A DNA stretch of 64,000 nt, from positions 3,585,001-3,649,000 of the forward strand of contig NZ_CP050308.1 in the NCBI RefSeq assembly GCF_014189535.1, in the 5' to 3' direction. This DNA is from Rhizobium lusitanum (GTDB lineage: Bacteria; Pseudomonadota; Alphaproteobacteria; Rhizobiales; Rhizobiaceae). The translations under genes and the position numbers were made by a program. Position 1 is the first letter of the stretch. Each line of letters starts with the position of its first letter. Below, in pieces: positions 1 to 9,005 of this stretch. Under the pieces are notes generated by a model that did not search any database, was not told where the DNA came from, and saw nothing but the letters and a program-made list of their open reading frames with translations.

Positions 1-157
1 CAACGTCAGCGGCGAAGTCGTGGCCGCCGCCCCCTATCAGGTCGGCTCGCAGAACTGCCGCCAATACAGGCACACGGTCACCGTCGACGACAAACCGACC
101 CAGGCAAGGGGCGCTGCCTGCCGCAATGACGATGGCACCTGGTCGCCGTTAAACTAG
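1..157 (+). CDS. C-terminal end of a surface-antigen (17 kDa/RT0821-like) protein, partial
   Basis: An open frame enters from the left edge and ends at TAG 155-157, giving the last 51 residues. The tail contains a Cys-Arg-Gln-Tyr stretch, a TVTVDDKPTQARG strand and an ACRNDDGTWSPL ending. This is the usual C-terminal pattern of small outer-membrane surface antigens related to the rickettsial 17 kDa antigen, which carry an N-terminal lipobox and glycine zipper. Those N-terminal parts lie outside the window, so the family assignment rests on the tail only. The stop overlaps the end of the convergent small gene by four bases. Confidence 0.6.
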   Translation, partial: NVSGEVVAAAPYQVGSQNCRQYRHTVTVDDKPTQARGAACRNDDGTWSPLN

Positions 158-462
158 GTCGTGTCAGCGTCGGCATCGTTCGAGAACCGCTTCCCGGCGG
201 CTCGAAAATGGACGGCCATGGTTTTATCATCGGCATCATAGATGTACATGGTCACAGGGCTACGCTGCCGGTTAGCCCATTCGATGGCTTCGCGAACAGA
301 TAAATTGTTTCGACTGTCGTAGTCGATGACTAATGATGGCGGAGCCTCGTCAGCTTGATCTGCGTCCGGGCAACTGTTGTCGTGTTCTACGGCTTCGATA
401 ATCACATTGACGCACTGCCAACGATACGGGCGGTTTCGTCGATCAATGATGTTCCAGATCAT
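154..462 (-). CDS. Small hypothetical protein, 102 aa
   Basis: A reading frame of 102 codons from ATG at 462, with a TTG 13 codons upstream as an alternative. The protein begins MIWNIIDRRNRPYRW and holds a central acidic segment, then a VREAIEWANRQ helix and a VTMYIYDAD strand. I do not recognise the family. No signal peptide or membrane segment is visible, so it is probably a small soluble cytoplasmic protein. No strong ribosome binding site precedes either start. Codon use is less GC-biased at third positions than in the cytochrome genes downstream, which may indicate a poorly expressed or acquired gene. Confidence 0.5.
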   Translation of the reverse strand: MIWNIIDRRNRPYRWQCVNVIIEAVEHDNSCPDADQADEAPPSLVIDYDSRNNLSVREAIEWANRQRSPVTMYIYDADDKTMAVHFRAAGKRFSNDADADTT

Positions 463-841
463 GAAAGTTGCGCGTCGCTTCGCGCTAATAGATCGATTCA
501 AGGCTCAAAATGAGCCGACATAATCTTACTAACTTCGAATGGCGCGCGATAGAGGCGCTCGTTCAAAATAAATCATGAGGTGTGCCCTGCGTCGATAACT
601 GGCCTGTGTTCGAGGGCATTTTTTGAGTGCCATGAGCAAAGGGCTTTCGGGCGCGACCTGCAACATAGTACGGATCGTCATAATCCGGTCCCAAAGTCGT
701 TTGCATCAGTCTCAAGCTACGCCATTGTCAGCCCACTGCCTAGGATTCCGCACGTCTGAAAAGCGCGGCCAAACGCCTCAAATCTTCGTCAACAGGGCTT
801 TGACGGTTGGAATAAGCGCCCGGTTAAAGTATTGGGCGTCT
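463..841. other. Intergenic region upstream of the ccm operon
   Basis: About 380 bases with no convincing gene. The ccmI frame stays open back to about 623, but that stretch codes for an unlikely basic extension and lacks a ribosome site. The ccmIEFH promoter must lie here; I see no clear operator or riboswitch. Confidence 0.5.
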
Positions 842-1999
842 ATGCTGTTCTGGATTCTCGTGGCCGTTCTGACGGCCGTTGTCGGCGCCGTCCTGCTCTA
901 TCCTCTTTTGCGCGGAGCAAATGTGGTGGAAGACGGCCGTGCCGGGGAGGCTGCGGTCTATCGCGATCAACTTCGCGAACTGGACCGCGATCTCGCGGCC
1001 GGCCTGATCTCCGCCGAAGAGGCCGGCTATGCCCGCGCTGAAATCGGCCGTCGCCTGCTTGCCGTTTCGAGTGCAACGTCGAACACCGCGAAAGCGGCGA
1101 CGCGGGGCAACTATCGCTTCTCGCAGGCCTTCATCATTCTCATCTTGCCGGCTATCGGCCTCTGTCTTTATCTCATGAAGGGCGCCCCCGGTCTGCCGTC
1201 GCAGCCGCTGGAGGCGCGCCTCGAGCAGCGCGGAAACGATCTTGCCATTTCGATCGTCAAGGTCGAGCGGCATCTGGCGCAGGATCCCAATGACGGTAAG
1301 GGTTGGGAGGTGCTGGCGCCGATCTACCTGAAGACCAACCGCATTGTTGACGCGGAGCTCGCCTACCGCAATATCATCCGCCTGCTCGGCCCCAGCGCCG
1401 AGCGGTTCGGCAGCCTGGGCGAGGTACTGATCATGAAGGCCGGCGGCATCGTCACAGCGGAGGCGCGCAGTACGCTGCAGCAGTCCCTGGCGCTCGATGC
1501 CAACAACCCCCGCGCACTCTTCTATCTCGCGCTGGCGCTGGAGCAGGACGGCAGGGCGGCGGAAGCCAGAACAGCCTTCGTGGTACTGGCGCAGCAATCG
1601 CCGCCCGAGGCGCCATGGATGGCTGCGGTCAATGATCATATCGCCAAGAACAGCGGCACAGCCGAGGATATGGCCACGGCAACGTCGGCCGACGCGAAGG
1701 CGCCGGGCAATCCGACGCCCGAGCAGGTCGAGGCCATGAATTCCCTGAGCGGCGGCGATCGTCAGCAGATGATCCGTGGCATGGTCGAGAGCCTGGACGC
1801 CAGGCTCAAGGAAGATCCGAAGAATTTTGAAGGCTGGGTACGGTTGATCCGCTCCTATGCCGTGCTGAACGACAGGGACCGCGCGGTTGATGCGCTGAAA
1901 CGTGGCCTTGCGGCGTTTCCCGCCGATGGCGGCGAGGGGCAGCAGCTGGTGGCTCTGGCGAAGGAGCTTGGACTGCCGATGGAGGTGACGCAGCAATGA
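842..1999 (+). CDS. ccmI: Cytochrome c biogenesis protein CcmI (CycH)
   Basis: System I cytochrome c maturation factor that holds and presents apocytochrome c to the heme ligation complex in the inner membrane. From ATG 842 the 385-aa product starts [10 protein letters not shown], a first membrane helix (about residues 2-20). A short cytoplasmic coiled segment with the typical [18 protein letters not shown] pattern follows, then a second helix near residues 97-115 and a periplasmic TPR-rich domain to the end. The frame is open farther upstream, but this ATG gives the normal N-terminus. It overlaps ccmE by four bases (ATGA), so the two are translationally coupled as first genes of the ccmI-E-F-H operon. 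Confidence 0.93.
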   Translation: MLFWILVAVLTAVVGAVLLYPLLRGANVVEDGRAGEAAVYRDQLRELDRDLAAGLISAEEAGYARAEIGRRLLAVSSATSNTAKAATRGNYRFSQAFIILILPAIGLCLYLMKGAPGLPSQPLEARLEQRGNDLAISIVKVERHLAQDPNDGKGWEVLAPIYLKTNRIVDAELAYRNIIRLLGPSAERFGSLGEVLIMKAGGIVTAEARSTLQQSLALDANNPRALFYLALALEQDGRAAEARTAFVVLAQQSPPEAPWMAAVNDHIAKNSGTAEDMATATSADAKAPGNPTPEQVEAMNSLSGGDRQQMIRGMVESLDARLKEDPKNFEGWVRLIRSYAVLNDRDRAVDALKRGLAAFPADGGEGQQLVALAKELGLPMEVTQQ

Positions 2000-2445
2000 C
2001 CCGCAAGCAGAAACGCCTGGCCGTCATTGCCGGCGGCATGGGCTTCATCGCCACCGCCGTCCTGCTCGTTCTTTTCGCCTTCAGCCAGTCGGTTGCCTAT
2101 TTTTACATGCCTGGCGATCTCGCCAAGAACCCCGTCGGCACCGGCACATTGATCCGTCTCGGCGGTCTCGTGGGCGAAGGCAGTATCGTGCGCGGCGAGG
2201 GTGCGCAGGTCCAGTTCTCCGTTACCGATGGTGCCGATGCGATCAAGGTCAGATATAACGGCATCCTGCCCGATCTCTTCCGCGAGGGGCAGGGGGTCGT
2301 CACCGAAGGCAAATTCGAGCCGGGTAGCGATGTCTTTGTTGCCGACAGCGTGCTGGCCAAGCATGATGAGCGCTACATGCCGAAGCAGGTCGCCGACAGG
2401 CTGAAGGCCGATGGCGTCTGGAAGGGCGAGGAGACAAGCCAATGA
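1996..2445 (+). CDS. ccmE: Periplasmic heme chaperone CcmE (CycJ)
   Basis: CcmE carries heme covalently on a histidine in the periplasm and hands it to the CcmF/CcmH ligase. The 149-aa product has an N-terminal signal anchor (residues 8-30) and a beta-barrel OB-fold domain. The heme-binding motif is visible as [10 protein letters not shown], with His123 and Tyr127. Length is normal for the family. Start and stop codons overlap both neighbours by four bases, so ccmI, ccmE and ccmF are tightly coupled. Confidence 0.95.
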   Translation: MTRKQKRLAVIAGGMGFIATAVLLVLFAFSQSVAYFYMPGDLAKNPVGTGTLIRLGGLVGEGSIVRGEGAQVQFSVTDGADAIKVRYNGILPDLFREGQGVVTEGKFEPGSDVFVADSVLAKHDERYMPKQVADRLKADGVWKGEETSQ

Positions 2446-4433
2446 TCATCGAGCTCGGACACTACGCGCTGGTGCTGGCGCTTGCGACGGCGATCATCGT
2501 TTCGATCATTCCGGTGATCGGCGCGCGGCGGGGCGAATTGTCGATGATGGATATCGCCCCGGTCGGCGCGGTGCTGATGTTCGCGCTGGTCGCCTTTTCC
2601 TTTGGCGTGCTCACCTATGCCTATGTCGTTTCCGACTTTTCGGTGCTGAACGTCTGGGAGAACTCGCATTCGCTGATGCCGCTGATCTTCAAGATCTCCG
2701 GCGTCTGGGGCAATCACGAGGGATCGATGATGCTCTGGCTGCTGATCCTGGTGCTGTTCAGCGCGCTGGTTGCGCTGTTCGGGCGCAATCTGCCGGATAC
2801 GCTGCGCGCCAACGTGCTCGCAGTGCAGTCCTGGATCTCGGCCGCCTTTCTGGTCTTCATCCTTCTGACCTCCAATCCCTTCATCCGCCTCAATCCGGCG
2901 CCTGCCGAGGGTAAGGACCTCAATCCGGTGTTGCAGGATATCGGCCTGGCGATCCATCCGCCGCTGCTCTACCTCGGCTATGTCGGCTTCTCCGTCTGTT
3001 TCTCCTTTGCTGTCGCAGCCCTTCTCGAAGGCCGCATAGATGCCGCCTGGGCGCGCTGGGTTCGCCCGTGGACGCTCGCCGCCTGGACCTTCCTGACGCT
3101 TGGTATCGCCATGGGCTCCTACTGGGCCTATTACGAACTCGGCTGGGGCGGCTGGTGGTTCTGGGATCCGGTGGAGAACGCCTCCTTCATGCCCTGGCTT
3201 GCCGGCACGGCGCTGCTGCATTCCGCGCTCGTCATGGAAAAGCGCGATGGGCTGAAGATCTGGACGGTTCTGCTGGCGATCCTGACCTTCTCGCTGTCGC
3301 TGCTCGGCACCTTCCTGGTGCGCTCCGGCGTGTTGACCTCGGTACATTCCTTTGCCAGCGATCCGACGCGGGGTATCTTCATTCTCTGTATCCTGCTGAT
3401 CTTCATCGGCGGCGCGCTGTCGCTCTTCGCCTTCCGTGCTCCGAAGCTTGCCGCCGGCGGCCTGTTCGCGCCGATCTCGCGTGAAGGCGCGCTGGTGCTG
3501 AACAATCTCATCCTGACGGTCGCCTGCGGTACGGTGCTCACCGGCACGCTCTATCCGCTGGCGCTGGAAACCTTGACCGGCGACAAGATCTCGGTCGGCC
3601 CGCCCTTTTTCAACATGACCTTCGGCTTGTTGATGATGCCGATCCTGATCGCCGTTCCCTTCGGGCCGCTGCTTGCCTGGAAGCGCGGCGATCTGCTTGG
3701 CGTGCTGCAACGGCTCTATGTCGCCGCTGGCCTCGCCCTGATCGCCGGCCTTATCCTGTTCTATGTCCGCCATGGCGGGCCGGTGCTTGCCGTTCTCGGC
3801 CTTGCCGCCGGCTTCTTTCTGGTTTTCGGCGCGGTGACTGATCTCTGGTATCGCGCCGGCATCGGCAAGGTGGCAAACAATGTCGCCTGGCGGCGGCTGA
3901 GCGGTCTGCCGCGCTCCGCCTTCGGGACGGCGTTTGCCCATGCCGGGCTCGGCGTCACCGTGCTTGGCATCGTCGCGGTCACCACGTTCGAGACCGAGAA
4001 CATCACCACGATGAAGCCGGGCGGCACGGCCGAACTCGGCGGCTATACGTTACGCTTCGAGGACATGCAGCCTGGTGTCGGCCCCAACTTCACCGAGGAT
4101 CGCGCTCACTTCACGGTCAGCCGCGGCGGTGTCGCCATCGCGCAGGTTTCATCCTCCAAGCGCGTCTTCACCGCCAGTCGCACAGCGACGACGGAGGCCG
4201 GCATTCTGAGCCTCGGCTTGAGCCAGCTTTACGTCTCGCTCGGCGATGCCACCAACGATGGCGGCATGGTCGTGCGCATCTGGTGGAAGCCTTTCATCCT
4301 CTGCATCTGGGGCGGTGCCGTGATCATGGCGCTGGGCGGCTTGATCTCGCTCAGCGACCGCCGCCTGCGCGTCGGCGCGCCGAGCCGCAAGGCGAAGCCG
4401 GCTCCGCGCCCGGCCATGGAGCCGGCGGAATGA
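2442..4433 (+). CDS. ccmF: Heme lyase subunit CcmF (CycK)
   Basis: Large polytopic inner-membrane subunit of the cytochrome c heme lyase, which joins heme delivered by CcmE to the CXXCH motif of apocytochromes. The 663-aa protein is hydrophobic through most of its length. It contains the tryptophan-rich WWD heme-handling motif ([20 protein letters not shown], around residues 230-250), which places it in the CcmF/CcmC/CcsA superfamily. A periplasmic loop lies before the last membrane helix (about 550-620). It overlaps both ccmE and ccmH by four bases. Confidence 0.96.
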   Translation: MIIELGHYALVLALATAIIVSIIPVIGARRGELSMMDIAPVGAVLMFALVAFSFGVLTYAYVVSDFSVLNVWENSHSLMPLIFKISGVWGNHEGSMMLWLLILVLFSALVALFGRNLPDTLRANVLAVQSWISAAFLVFILLTSNPFIRLNPAPAEGKDLNPVLQDIGLAIHPPLLYLGYVGFSVCFSFAVAALLEGRIDAAWARWVRPWTLAAWTFLTLGIAMGSYWAYYELGWGGWWFWDPVENASFMPWLAGTALLHSALVMEKRDGLKIWTVLLAILTFSLSLLGTFLVRSGVLTSVHSFASDPTRGIFILCILLIFIGGALSLFAFRAPKLAAGGLFAPISREGALVLNNLILTVACGTVLTGTLYPLALETLTGDKISVGPPFFNMTFGLLMMPILIAVPFGPLLAWKRGDLLGVLQRLYVAAGLALIAGLILFYVRHGGPVLAVLGLAAGFFLVFGAVTDLWYRAGIGKVANNVAWRRLSGLPRSAFGTAFAHAGLGVTVLGIVAVTTFETENITTMKPGGTAELGGYTLRFEDMQPGVGPNFTEDRAHFTVSRGGVAIAQVSSSKRVFTASRTATTEAGILSLGLSQLYVSLGDATNDGGMVVRIWWKPFILCIWGGAVIMALGGLISLSDRRLRVGAPSRKAKPAPRPAMEPAE

Positions 4434-4885
4434 TCCGGCGGTTGCTGCTGGCCCTTGCACTCCTGCTCGCGGCCGCTCCCGCCTTCGCCGTCAATCCGGA
4501 TGAGGTGCTACCCGATCCGGCTCAGGAAGCGCGGGCGCGCACGATCTCGGCCGAGCTGCGCTGCATGGTCTGCCAGAACCAGTCGATCGACGATTCCAAT
4601 GCCGATCTCGCCCGCGACCTGCGCCTTCTGGTTCGCAAGCGCCTCGCCGATGGCGATACCGACAAGCAGGTGCTCGATTATATCGTCTCCCGCTATGGCG
4701 AGTTCGTACTGTTGAAGCCGCGCTTTACCGAAAAGACGCTGCTGCTCTGGGGAGCGCCGGTGACGCTCTTCGTTTTCGGCGGGCTTGCTCTGGCAGTCTA
4801 TGCCAGACGCCGCGCCGGCAAGCCGACGGGCACGCGGCTGACGCCGGAGGAAGAGGCGCGTCTCAGCGAGATCCTCGATAAGTGA
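4430..4885 (+). CDS. ccmH: Cytochrome c maturation thioreductase CcmH (CycL)
   Basis: Short 151-aa CcmH. It has a signal peptide ([20 protein letters not shown]), a thioredoxin-like [11 protein letters not shown] site whose CXXC reduces apocytochrome cysteines, and a C-terminal membrane helix (about residues 104-125) followed by a short charged tail. The ATG at 4430 overlaps the ccmF stop. The gene closes the ccm operon and is followed by a 175-base gap before degP. The linkage of cycHJKL to degP is known from Sinorhizobium meliloti. Confidence 0.94.
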   Translation: MIRRLLLALALLLAAAPAFAVNPDEVLPDPAQEARARTISAELRCMVCQNQSIDDSNADLARDLRLLVRKRLADGDTDKQVLDYIVSRYGEFVLLKPRFTEKTLLLWGAPVTLFVFGGLALAVYARRRAGKPTGTRLTPEEEARLSEILDK

Positions 4886-5060
4886 TATCACACGACAAGT
4901 TGTGTTTACGCCTGTCGACAATATTTCGTTACATTACCAAGTTTTCATGGGTCGGACAGTTCGCTGTAAGGTCTGAAGCCCTATATCATTCCCATGAGAC
5001 TTCATCACCGGTTCTGCCGGTGGAGAAAAAACGGACGAGAGAAGAAAAGGTAATTTGCAT

Positions 5061-6623
5061 ATGTTCAGGAATATCAAGGACACTTTGTCCCGCAGCACCG
5101 TTATGAAAGCTTCTGTCGTCGCCGGTCTCGCTGTCGCTGCCCTTGCCACCGGTATCCCGGCTCAAGTCAGCAGCTCTTATGCTGATGCCGTCAATGTCCA
5201 GGCTCCGCAGGTTCCGAGCTTCGCCAATGTCGTCGACGCCGTATCTCCGGCGGTCGTTTCCGTTCGCGTCGAATCCCGCATCAATCCGGTTGCCGATGAA
5301 GACGATTCCTTCGGTCTTGGTCGTGGTTTCGATGATCTGCCGGACGATCATCCGCTGAAGAAGTTCTTCAAGCAGTTCGAACAGCAGCAACAGGGCCGCA
5401 ATCAGCAGCAAGGCCAGAACCAGCAGAAGAACCCGCAGGACGGCAAGGGCCATCTGCGCCCGGTCGCCCAGGGATCTGGCTTCTTCGTCTCGGAAGATGG
5501 TTACATCGTCACCAACAACCACGTCGTTTCCGACGGTGCTGCCTTCGTTGTCATTCTCAACGATGGCACCGAGTTCGACGCCAAGCTGGTCGGCAAGGAT
5601 TCGCGCACCGACCTCGCTGTGCTGAAGGTCGACGGCAAGGGTAAGAAGTTCACCTATGTCAACTGGGCCGACGACCAGAAGGTTCGTGTCGGCGACTGGG
5701 TCGTTGCCGTCGGCAACCCCTTCGGCCTCGGCGGCACGGTCACTGCGGGTATCGTCTCGGCGCGTGGCCGCGACATCCACTCCGGCCCCTATGACGATTA
5801 CATCCAGATCGACGCACCCGTGAACAAGGGCAATTCCGGTGGCCCGACCTTCAACCTCAATGGTCAGGTTGTGGGCATCAACACCGCGATTTTCTCGCAG
5901 TCGGGCGGCAGCGTCGGCATCGCCTTCGCCATTCCCGCCACCACCGCCAAGGATGTCGTTGCCGACCTGATCAAGAGCGGTACGGTTTCTCGCGGCTGGC
6001 TTGGCGTTCAGATTCAGCCGGTCACCAAGGACATTGCCGAATCTCTCGGTCTGTCCGAGCCGAGCGGTGCGCTCGTCGTCTCCCCGCAGGATGGTTCTCC
6101 CGGGCAGAAGGCCGGCATCAAGAACGGTGACGTCGTAACCGCCGTCAACGGCGAGCCTGTCAAGGATCCGCGCGATCTCGCCCGTCGTATCGGCGCGATG
6201 CAGCCGGGCGCCAAGGTCGATGTTTCGCTGTGGCGTGGTGGCAAGTCTCAGTCGGTCACCGTTGAACTCGGTACGCTGCCGGCGGAACAGAGCCAGGCGT
6301 CGAACGACGACAATGCGCAGCCGTCCCAGCCGCAGCAGCCGTCTTCTGAAAAGGCGCTTGCCGATCTCGGGCTCGCTGTCGGCCCGTCCGATGACGGCAA
6401 GGGTGTCGCGATCACTAGCGTCGATCCGGACTCTGACGCCGCCGACAAGGGCGTGAAGGAAGGCGAGAAGATCACCTCGGTCAACAACCAGGAGATCTCC
6501 AATGCCGGTGACATTGCGAAGGTTATCGACCAGGCGAAGAAGGATGGCCGCACCCGCGCGCTGTTCCAGATTCAGTCCGGCGACGGCAGCCGCTTCGTTG
6601 CCCTGCCGATCAACGCAGGCTGA
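5061..6623 (+). CDS. degP: Periplasmic serine endoprotease DegP/HtrA
   Basis: Envelope stress protease and chaperone. From ATG 5061 the product is 520 aa; a TTG two codons upstream is possible, but the AAGG at 5047-5050 suits the ATG. A signal peptide occupies about residues 1-40. The trypsin-like domain has His154 (TNNHVV), Asp184 (RTDLAVLK) and Ser259 (GNSGGP), a complete catalytic triad. Two PDZ domains follow (about 300-390 and 430-515), separated by a Gln/Ser/Pro-rich linker. A Gln-rich flexible loop near residues 105-130 precedes the protease core, as is common in rhizobial DegP. It has its own promoter gap and terminator, so it is probably monocistronic. Confidence 0.95.
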   Translation: MFRNIKDTLSRSTVMKASVVAGLAVAALATGIPAQVSSSYADAVNVQAPQVPSFANVVDAVSPAVVSVRVESRINPVADEDDSFGLGRGFDDLPDDHPLKKFFKQFEQQQQGRNQQQGQNQQKNPQDGKGHLRPVAQGSGFFVSEDGYIVTNNHVVSDGAAFVVILNDGTEFDAKLVGKDSRTDLAVLKVDGKGKKFTYVNWADDQKVRVGDWVVAVGNPFGLGGTVTAGIVSARGRDIHSGPYDDYIQIDAPVNKGNSGGPTFNLNGQVVGINTAIFSQSGGSVGIAFAIPATTAKDVVADLIKSGTVSRGWLGVQIQPVTKDIAESLGLSEPSGALVVSPQDGSPGQKAGIKNGDVVTAVNGEPVKDPRDLARRIGAMQPGAKVDVSLWRGGKSQSVTVELGTLPAEQSQASNDDNAQPSQPQQPSSEKALADLGLAVGPSDDGKGVAITSVDPDSDAADKGVKEGEKITSVNNQEISNAGDIAKVIDQAKKDGRTRALFQIQSGDGSRFVALPINAG

Positions 6624-6646
6624 TTTTTTAGCCGATTGAATGAATT

Positions 6647-6686
6647 AGGAGCCGCGCTGGCCACGGCTGGCGCGGCTCCTTTGTTT
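6647..6686 (+). terminator. Intrinsic terminator after degP
   Basis: A perfect 11-bp GC-rich stem (AGGAGCCGCGC at 6647-6657 pairing with 6670-6680) encloses a 12-base loop and is followed by TTGTTT. It lies 24 bases past the degP stop. Confidence 0.8.
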
Positions 6687-6810
6687 CCAACGTGCCTTCA
6701 CCGATCAACGTTTTCAGGGCAGGTAGAAAATGACAACCTCTGGCCAACATGCTGTGGACCCCTCCGATTCCGGTTGTGCTAAAGCACTGCCGGCGGATAA
6801 TGTCGCCCAC

Positions 6811-7488
6811 ATGAAGATTTTGATTATCGAAGACGATCTGGAAGCCGCCGCTTATCTCACCAAGGCGTTTCGCGAGGCCGGTATTGTTGCCGACCATGCG
6901 AGCGACGGCGAGAGCGGCCTCTTCATGGGCACCGAGAATGTCTACGATGTCGCCATCATCGACCGCATGCTGCCGCGCCGCGACGGTCTTTCCGTCATCA
7001 GCGAGCTGCGCCGCAAGGGTGTGCACACGCCGGTTCTCATTCTATCCGCCCTCGGTCAGGTCGACGATCGCGTCACCGGCCTTCGCGCCGGCGGTGATGA
7101 CTACCTGCCGAAGCCCTATGCCTTCAGCGAATTGCTCGCCCGCGTCGAAGTCCTCGGGCGCCGCAAGGGCACGCCGGATCAGGACGTACTCTACCGCGTT
7201 GCCGATCTGGAACTCGACCGGCTGTCGCATGAAGTCCGTCGTGGCGGCAAGGATATCCCCTTGCAGCCGCGGGAGTTTCGTCTGCTCGAATATCTGATGA
7301 AGAATGCCGGCCAGGTGGTGACGCGCACCATGCTGCTCGAAAATGTCTGGGATTACCATTTCGATCCACAGACGAACGTCATCGACGTTCACGTCTCGCG
7401 CCTGCGCTCGAAGATCGAAAAAGATTACAATCAGCCGCTGTTGAAGACGATCCGCGGCGCTGGCTACATGATCAAGGACGAGGGATGA
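6811..7488 (+). CDS. OmpR/PhoB-family response regulator
   Basis: DNA-binding response regulator of 225 aa. The receiver domain (1-115) shows the acidic pocket EDD at residues 7-9, phospho-acceptor Asp51 (IIDRMLP) and the conserved Lys in LPKPYA. The winged-helix output domain (about 130-222) has the RxGKDIPLQPREFRLLEYL and DVHVSRLRSKIE signatures. ATG 6811 is chosen because MKILIIEDD is the normal receiver start; the frame is open 27 codons farther upstream. The last codons overlap the kinase gene by four bases, so the two form a pair. The stimulus is unknown. Confidence 0.9.
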   Translation: MKILIIEDDLEAAAYLTKAFREAGIVADHASDGESGLFMGTENVYDVAIIDRMLPRRDGLSVISELRRKGVHTPVLILSALGQVDDRVTGLRAGGDDYLPKPYAFSELLARVEVLGRRKGTPDQDVLYRVADLELDRLSHEVRRGGKDIPLQPREFRLLEYLMKNAGQVVTRTMLLENVWDYHFDPQTNVIDVHVSRLRSKIEKDYNQPLLKTIRGAGYMIKDEG

Positions 7489-8900
7489 GTCGCTTTCGCG
7501 TCCTCTTCAAGTCCACCGCAGTCCGCCTCTCCGCCCTTTATATTCTTCTTTTCGCGCTCTGCGCCGCCACCCTCGTTTTCTACGTCACGGCCATGTCCGA
7601 GCGGTTGCTGACCGGGCAGATCCGGGATGCCGTGCAGCAGGAGGTCAGCCAGGTCAAGCGTGCCTATGACGTCGGTGGTTTGAACCTGCTGCTGCGCACG
7701 ATGGAACGCCGAGCCCGCCAGCCGGGCGCCAACCTCTATGTCATCGCCAGCCCCACCGGCGATATCCTCGCCGGCAATGTCGCCTCTGTACAACCAGGCG
7801 TTCTCGGCCAGGCCGGCTGGACGGAGCTGCCTTTCGTCTATGAGCGCTACACGGATTCAGGTGTTGACCCCGAGCGTACGCATCTGGCGATCGCCAATAT
7901 CTTCCTTCTCGACAACGGCCTGCGCATCCTGATCGGCCGCGACCTTGGCGAGCCGGAGCGCTTTCGCCTGCTGGTGCGCCAGGCGCTGATGCTGGCGCTG
8001 GCGATCATGGGCCTCGGCGCTCTGGTCATCTGGTTCGGCATCGGCCGCAACGCTCTGAAACGTATCGACCGCATGACCGATGCCAGCCGCAAGATCATGG
8101 CCGGCGATCTGTCGCAGCGCCTGCCGGTCGGCGGCTCCGGGGATGAATTCGACCGCATGTCGACATCGCTGAACGCCATGCTCGGCCGTATCGAGAAGCT
8201 GAACGAAGGCCTGCGGCAGGTCTCCGACAATATTGCCCATGACCTGAAGACGCCGTTGACGCGGCTGCGCAACAAGGCAGCGGATGCGCTCGACAATGCC
8301 GACGGCGAAGGCCGTCGCGTGGCGCTGGAAGGTATTATCGGCGAATCCGACCAGCTGATCCGCACCTTCAACGCGCTGCTGATGATCTCCCGCGTTGAGG
8401 CCGGCTCAGTCGCAGCCGAAATGACCGGCGTTGATCTCTCCTCCATCGTCGCCGATACCGCCGAGCTCTACGAGCCGGTCGCCGAAGAGGCCGGCCTCGC
8501 GCTGACCGCCGAAATCGAGGCCGATGTCGAGGTGCAGGGCAATCGCGAGCTGATCGGTCAGGCGATTTTCAATCTGATCGACAATGCCGTCAAATATGCC
8601 TCCGGCTGCCCCGGCAAGCAGGCGGTAACGCTGAGGCTGTCGCGGACGCCGGACGCCGTCAATCTCGCTGTCGCCGATCACGGCCCGGGTATTCCCGCCC
8701 ACCAGCGGACCGAGGTGCTCAAGCGCTTCTTCCGCCTGGACGAGAGCCGCTCCAAGCCCGGCACCGGCCTCGGCCTTTCACTGGTGGAGGCGGTGATGGA
8801 GCTGCATGGCGGCCATCTGGAGCTTTCCGATACCGACCCGGCCAGCCCCGACGCTCGCGGCCTCACCGTGACCATGATCTTCCCCACGCAGAAACAATAG
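7485..8900 (+). CDS. HAMP-containing sensor histidine kinase
   Basis: Cognate membrane kinase for the preceding regulator, 471 aa. Membrane helix 1 is near residues 15-37, a periplasmic sensor spans about 38-160, and helix 2 lies near 163-187. HAMP follows (about 190-240), then HisKA with His252 in NIAHDLKTPLTRLRN and HATPase_c with N (FNLIDNAVKYAS), G1 (DHGPGIP) and G2 (GTGLGLSLV) boxes. The organisation is EnvZ-like. The sensor domain gives no clue to ligand. The synteny degP-regulator-kinase-glnE is shared with other rhizobia as far as I know, but a gene name is not secure. Confidence 0.9.
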   Translation: MSRFRVLFKSTAVRLSALYILLFALCAATLVFYVTAMSERLLTGQIRDAVQQEVSQVKRAYDVGGLNLLLRTMERRARQPGANLYVIASPTGDILAGNVASVQPGVLGQAGWTELPFVYERYTDSGVDPERTHLAIANIFLLDNGLRILIGRDLGEPERFRLLVRQALMLALAIMGLGALVIWFGIGRNALKRIDRMTDASRKIMAGDLSQRLPVGGSGDEFDRMSTSLNAMLGRIEKLNEGLRQVSDNIAHDLKTPLTRLRNKAADALDNADGEGRRVALEGIIGESDQLIRTFNALLMISRVEAGSVAAEMTGVDLSSIVADTAELYEPVAEEAGLALTAEIEADVEVQGNRELIGQAIFNLIDNAVKYASGCPGKQAVTLRLSRTPDAVNLAVADHGPGIPAHQRTEVLKRFFRLDESRSKPGTGLGLSLVEAVMELHGGHLELSDTDPASPDARGLTVTMIFPTQKQ

Positions 8901-9005
8901 GTTAATCCTGCTTCATCGGATTGCTCGGGATCACATGCCGATCAGGGGGATTGCTGCGTCTTTGCATGTCCAATCGGACGTGTGCCGCGGTAGGGAGGAA
9001 ATTGC

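Noticed and set aside
2373-3941. Long minus-strand frame of 522 codons
   Set aside because: Antisense shadow of ccmF, with a low-complexity charged product.
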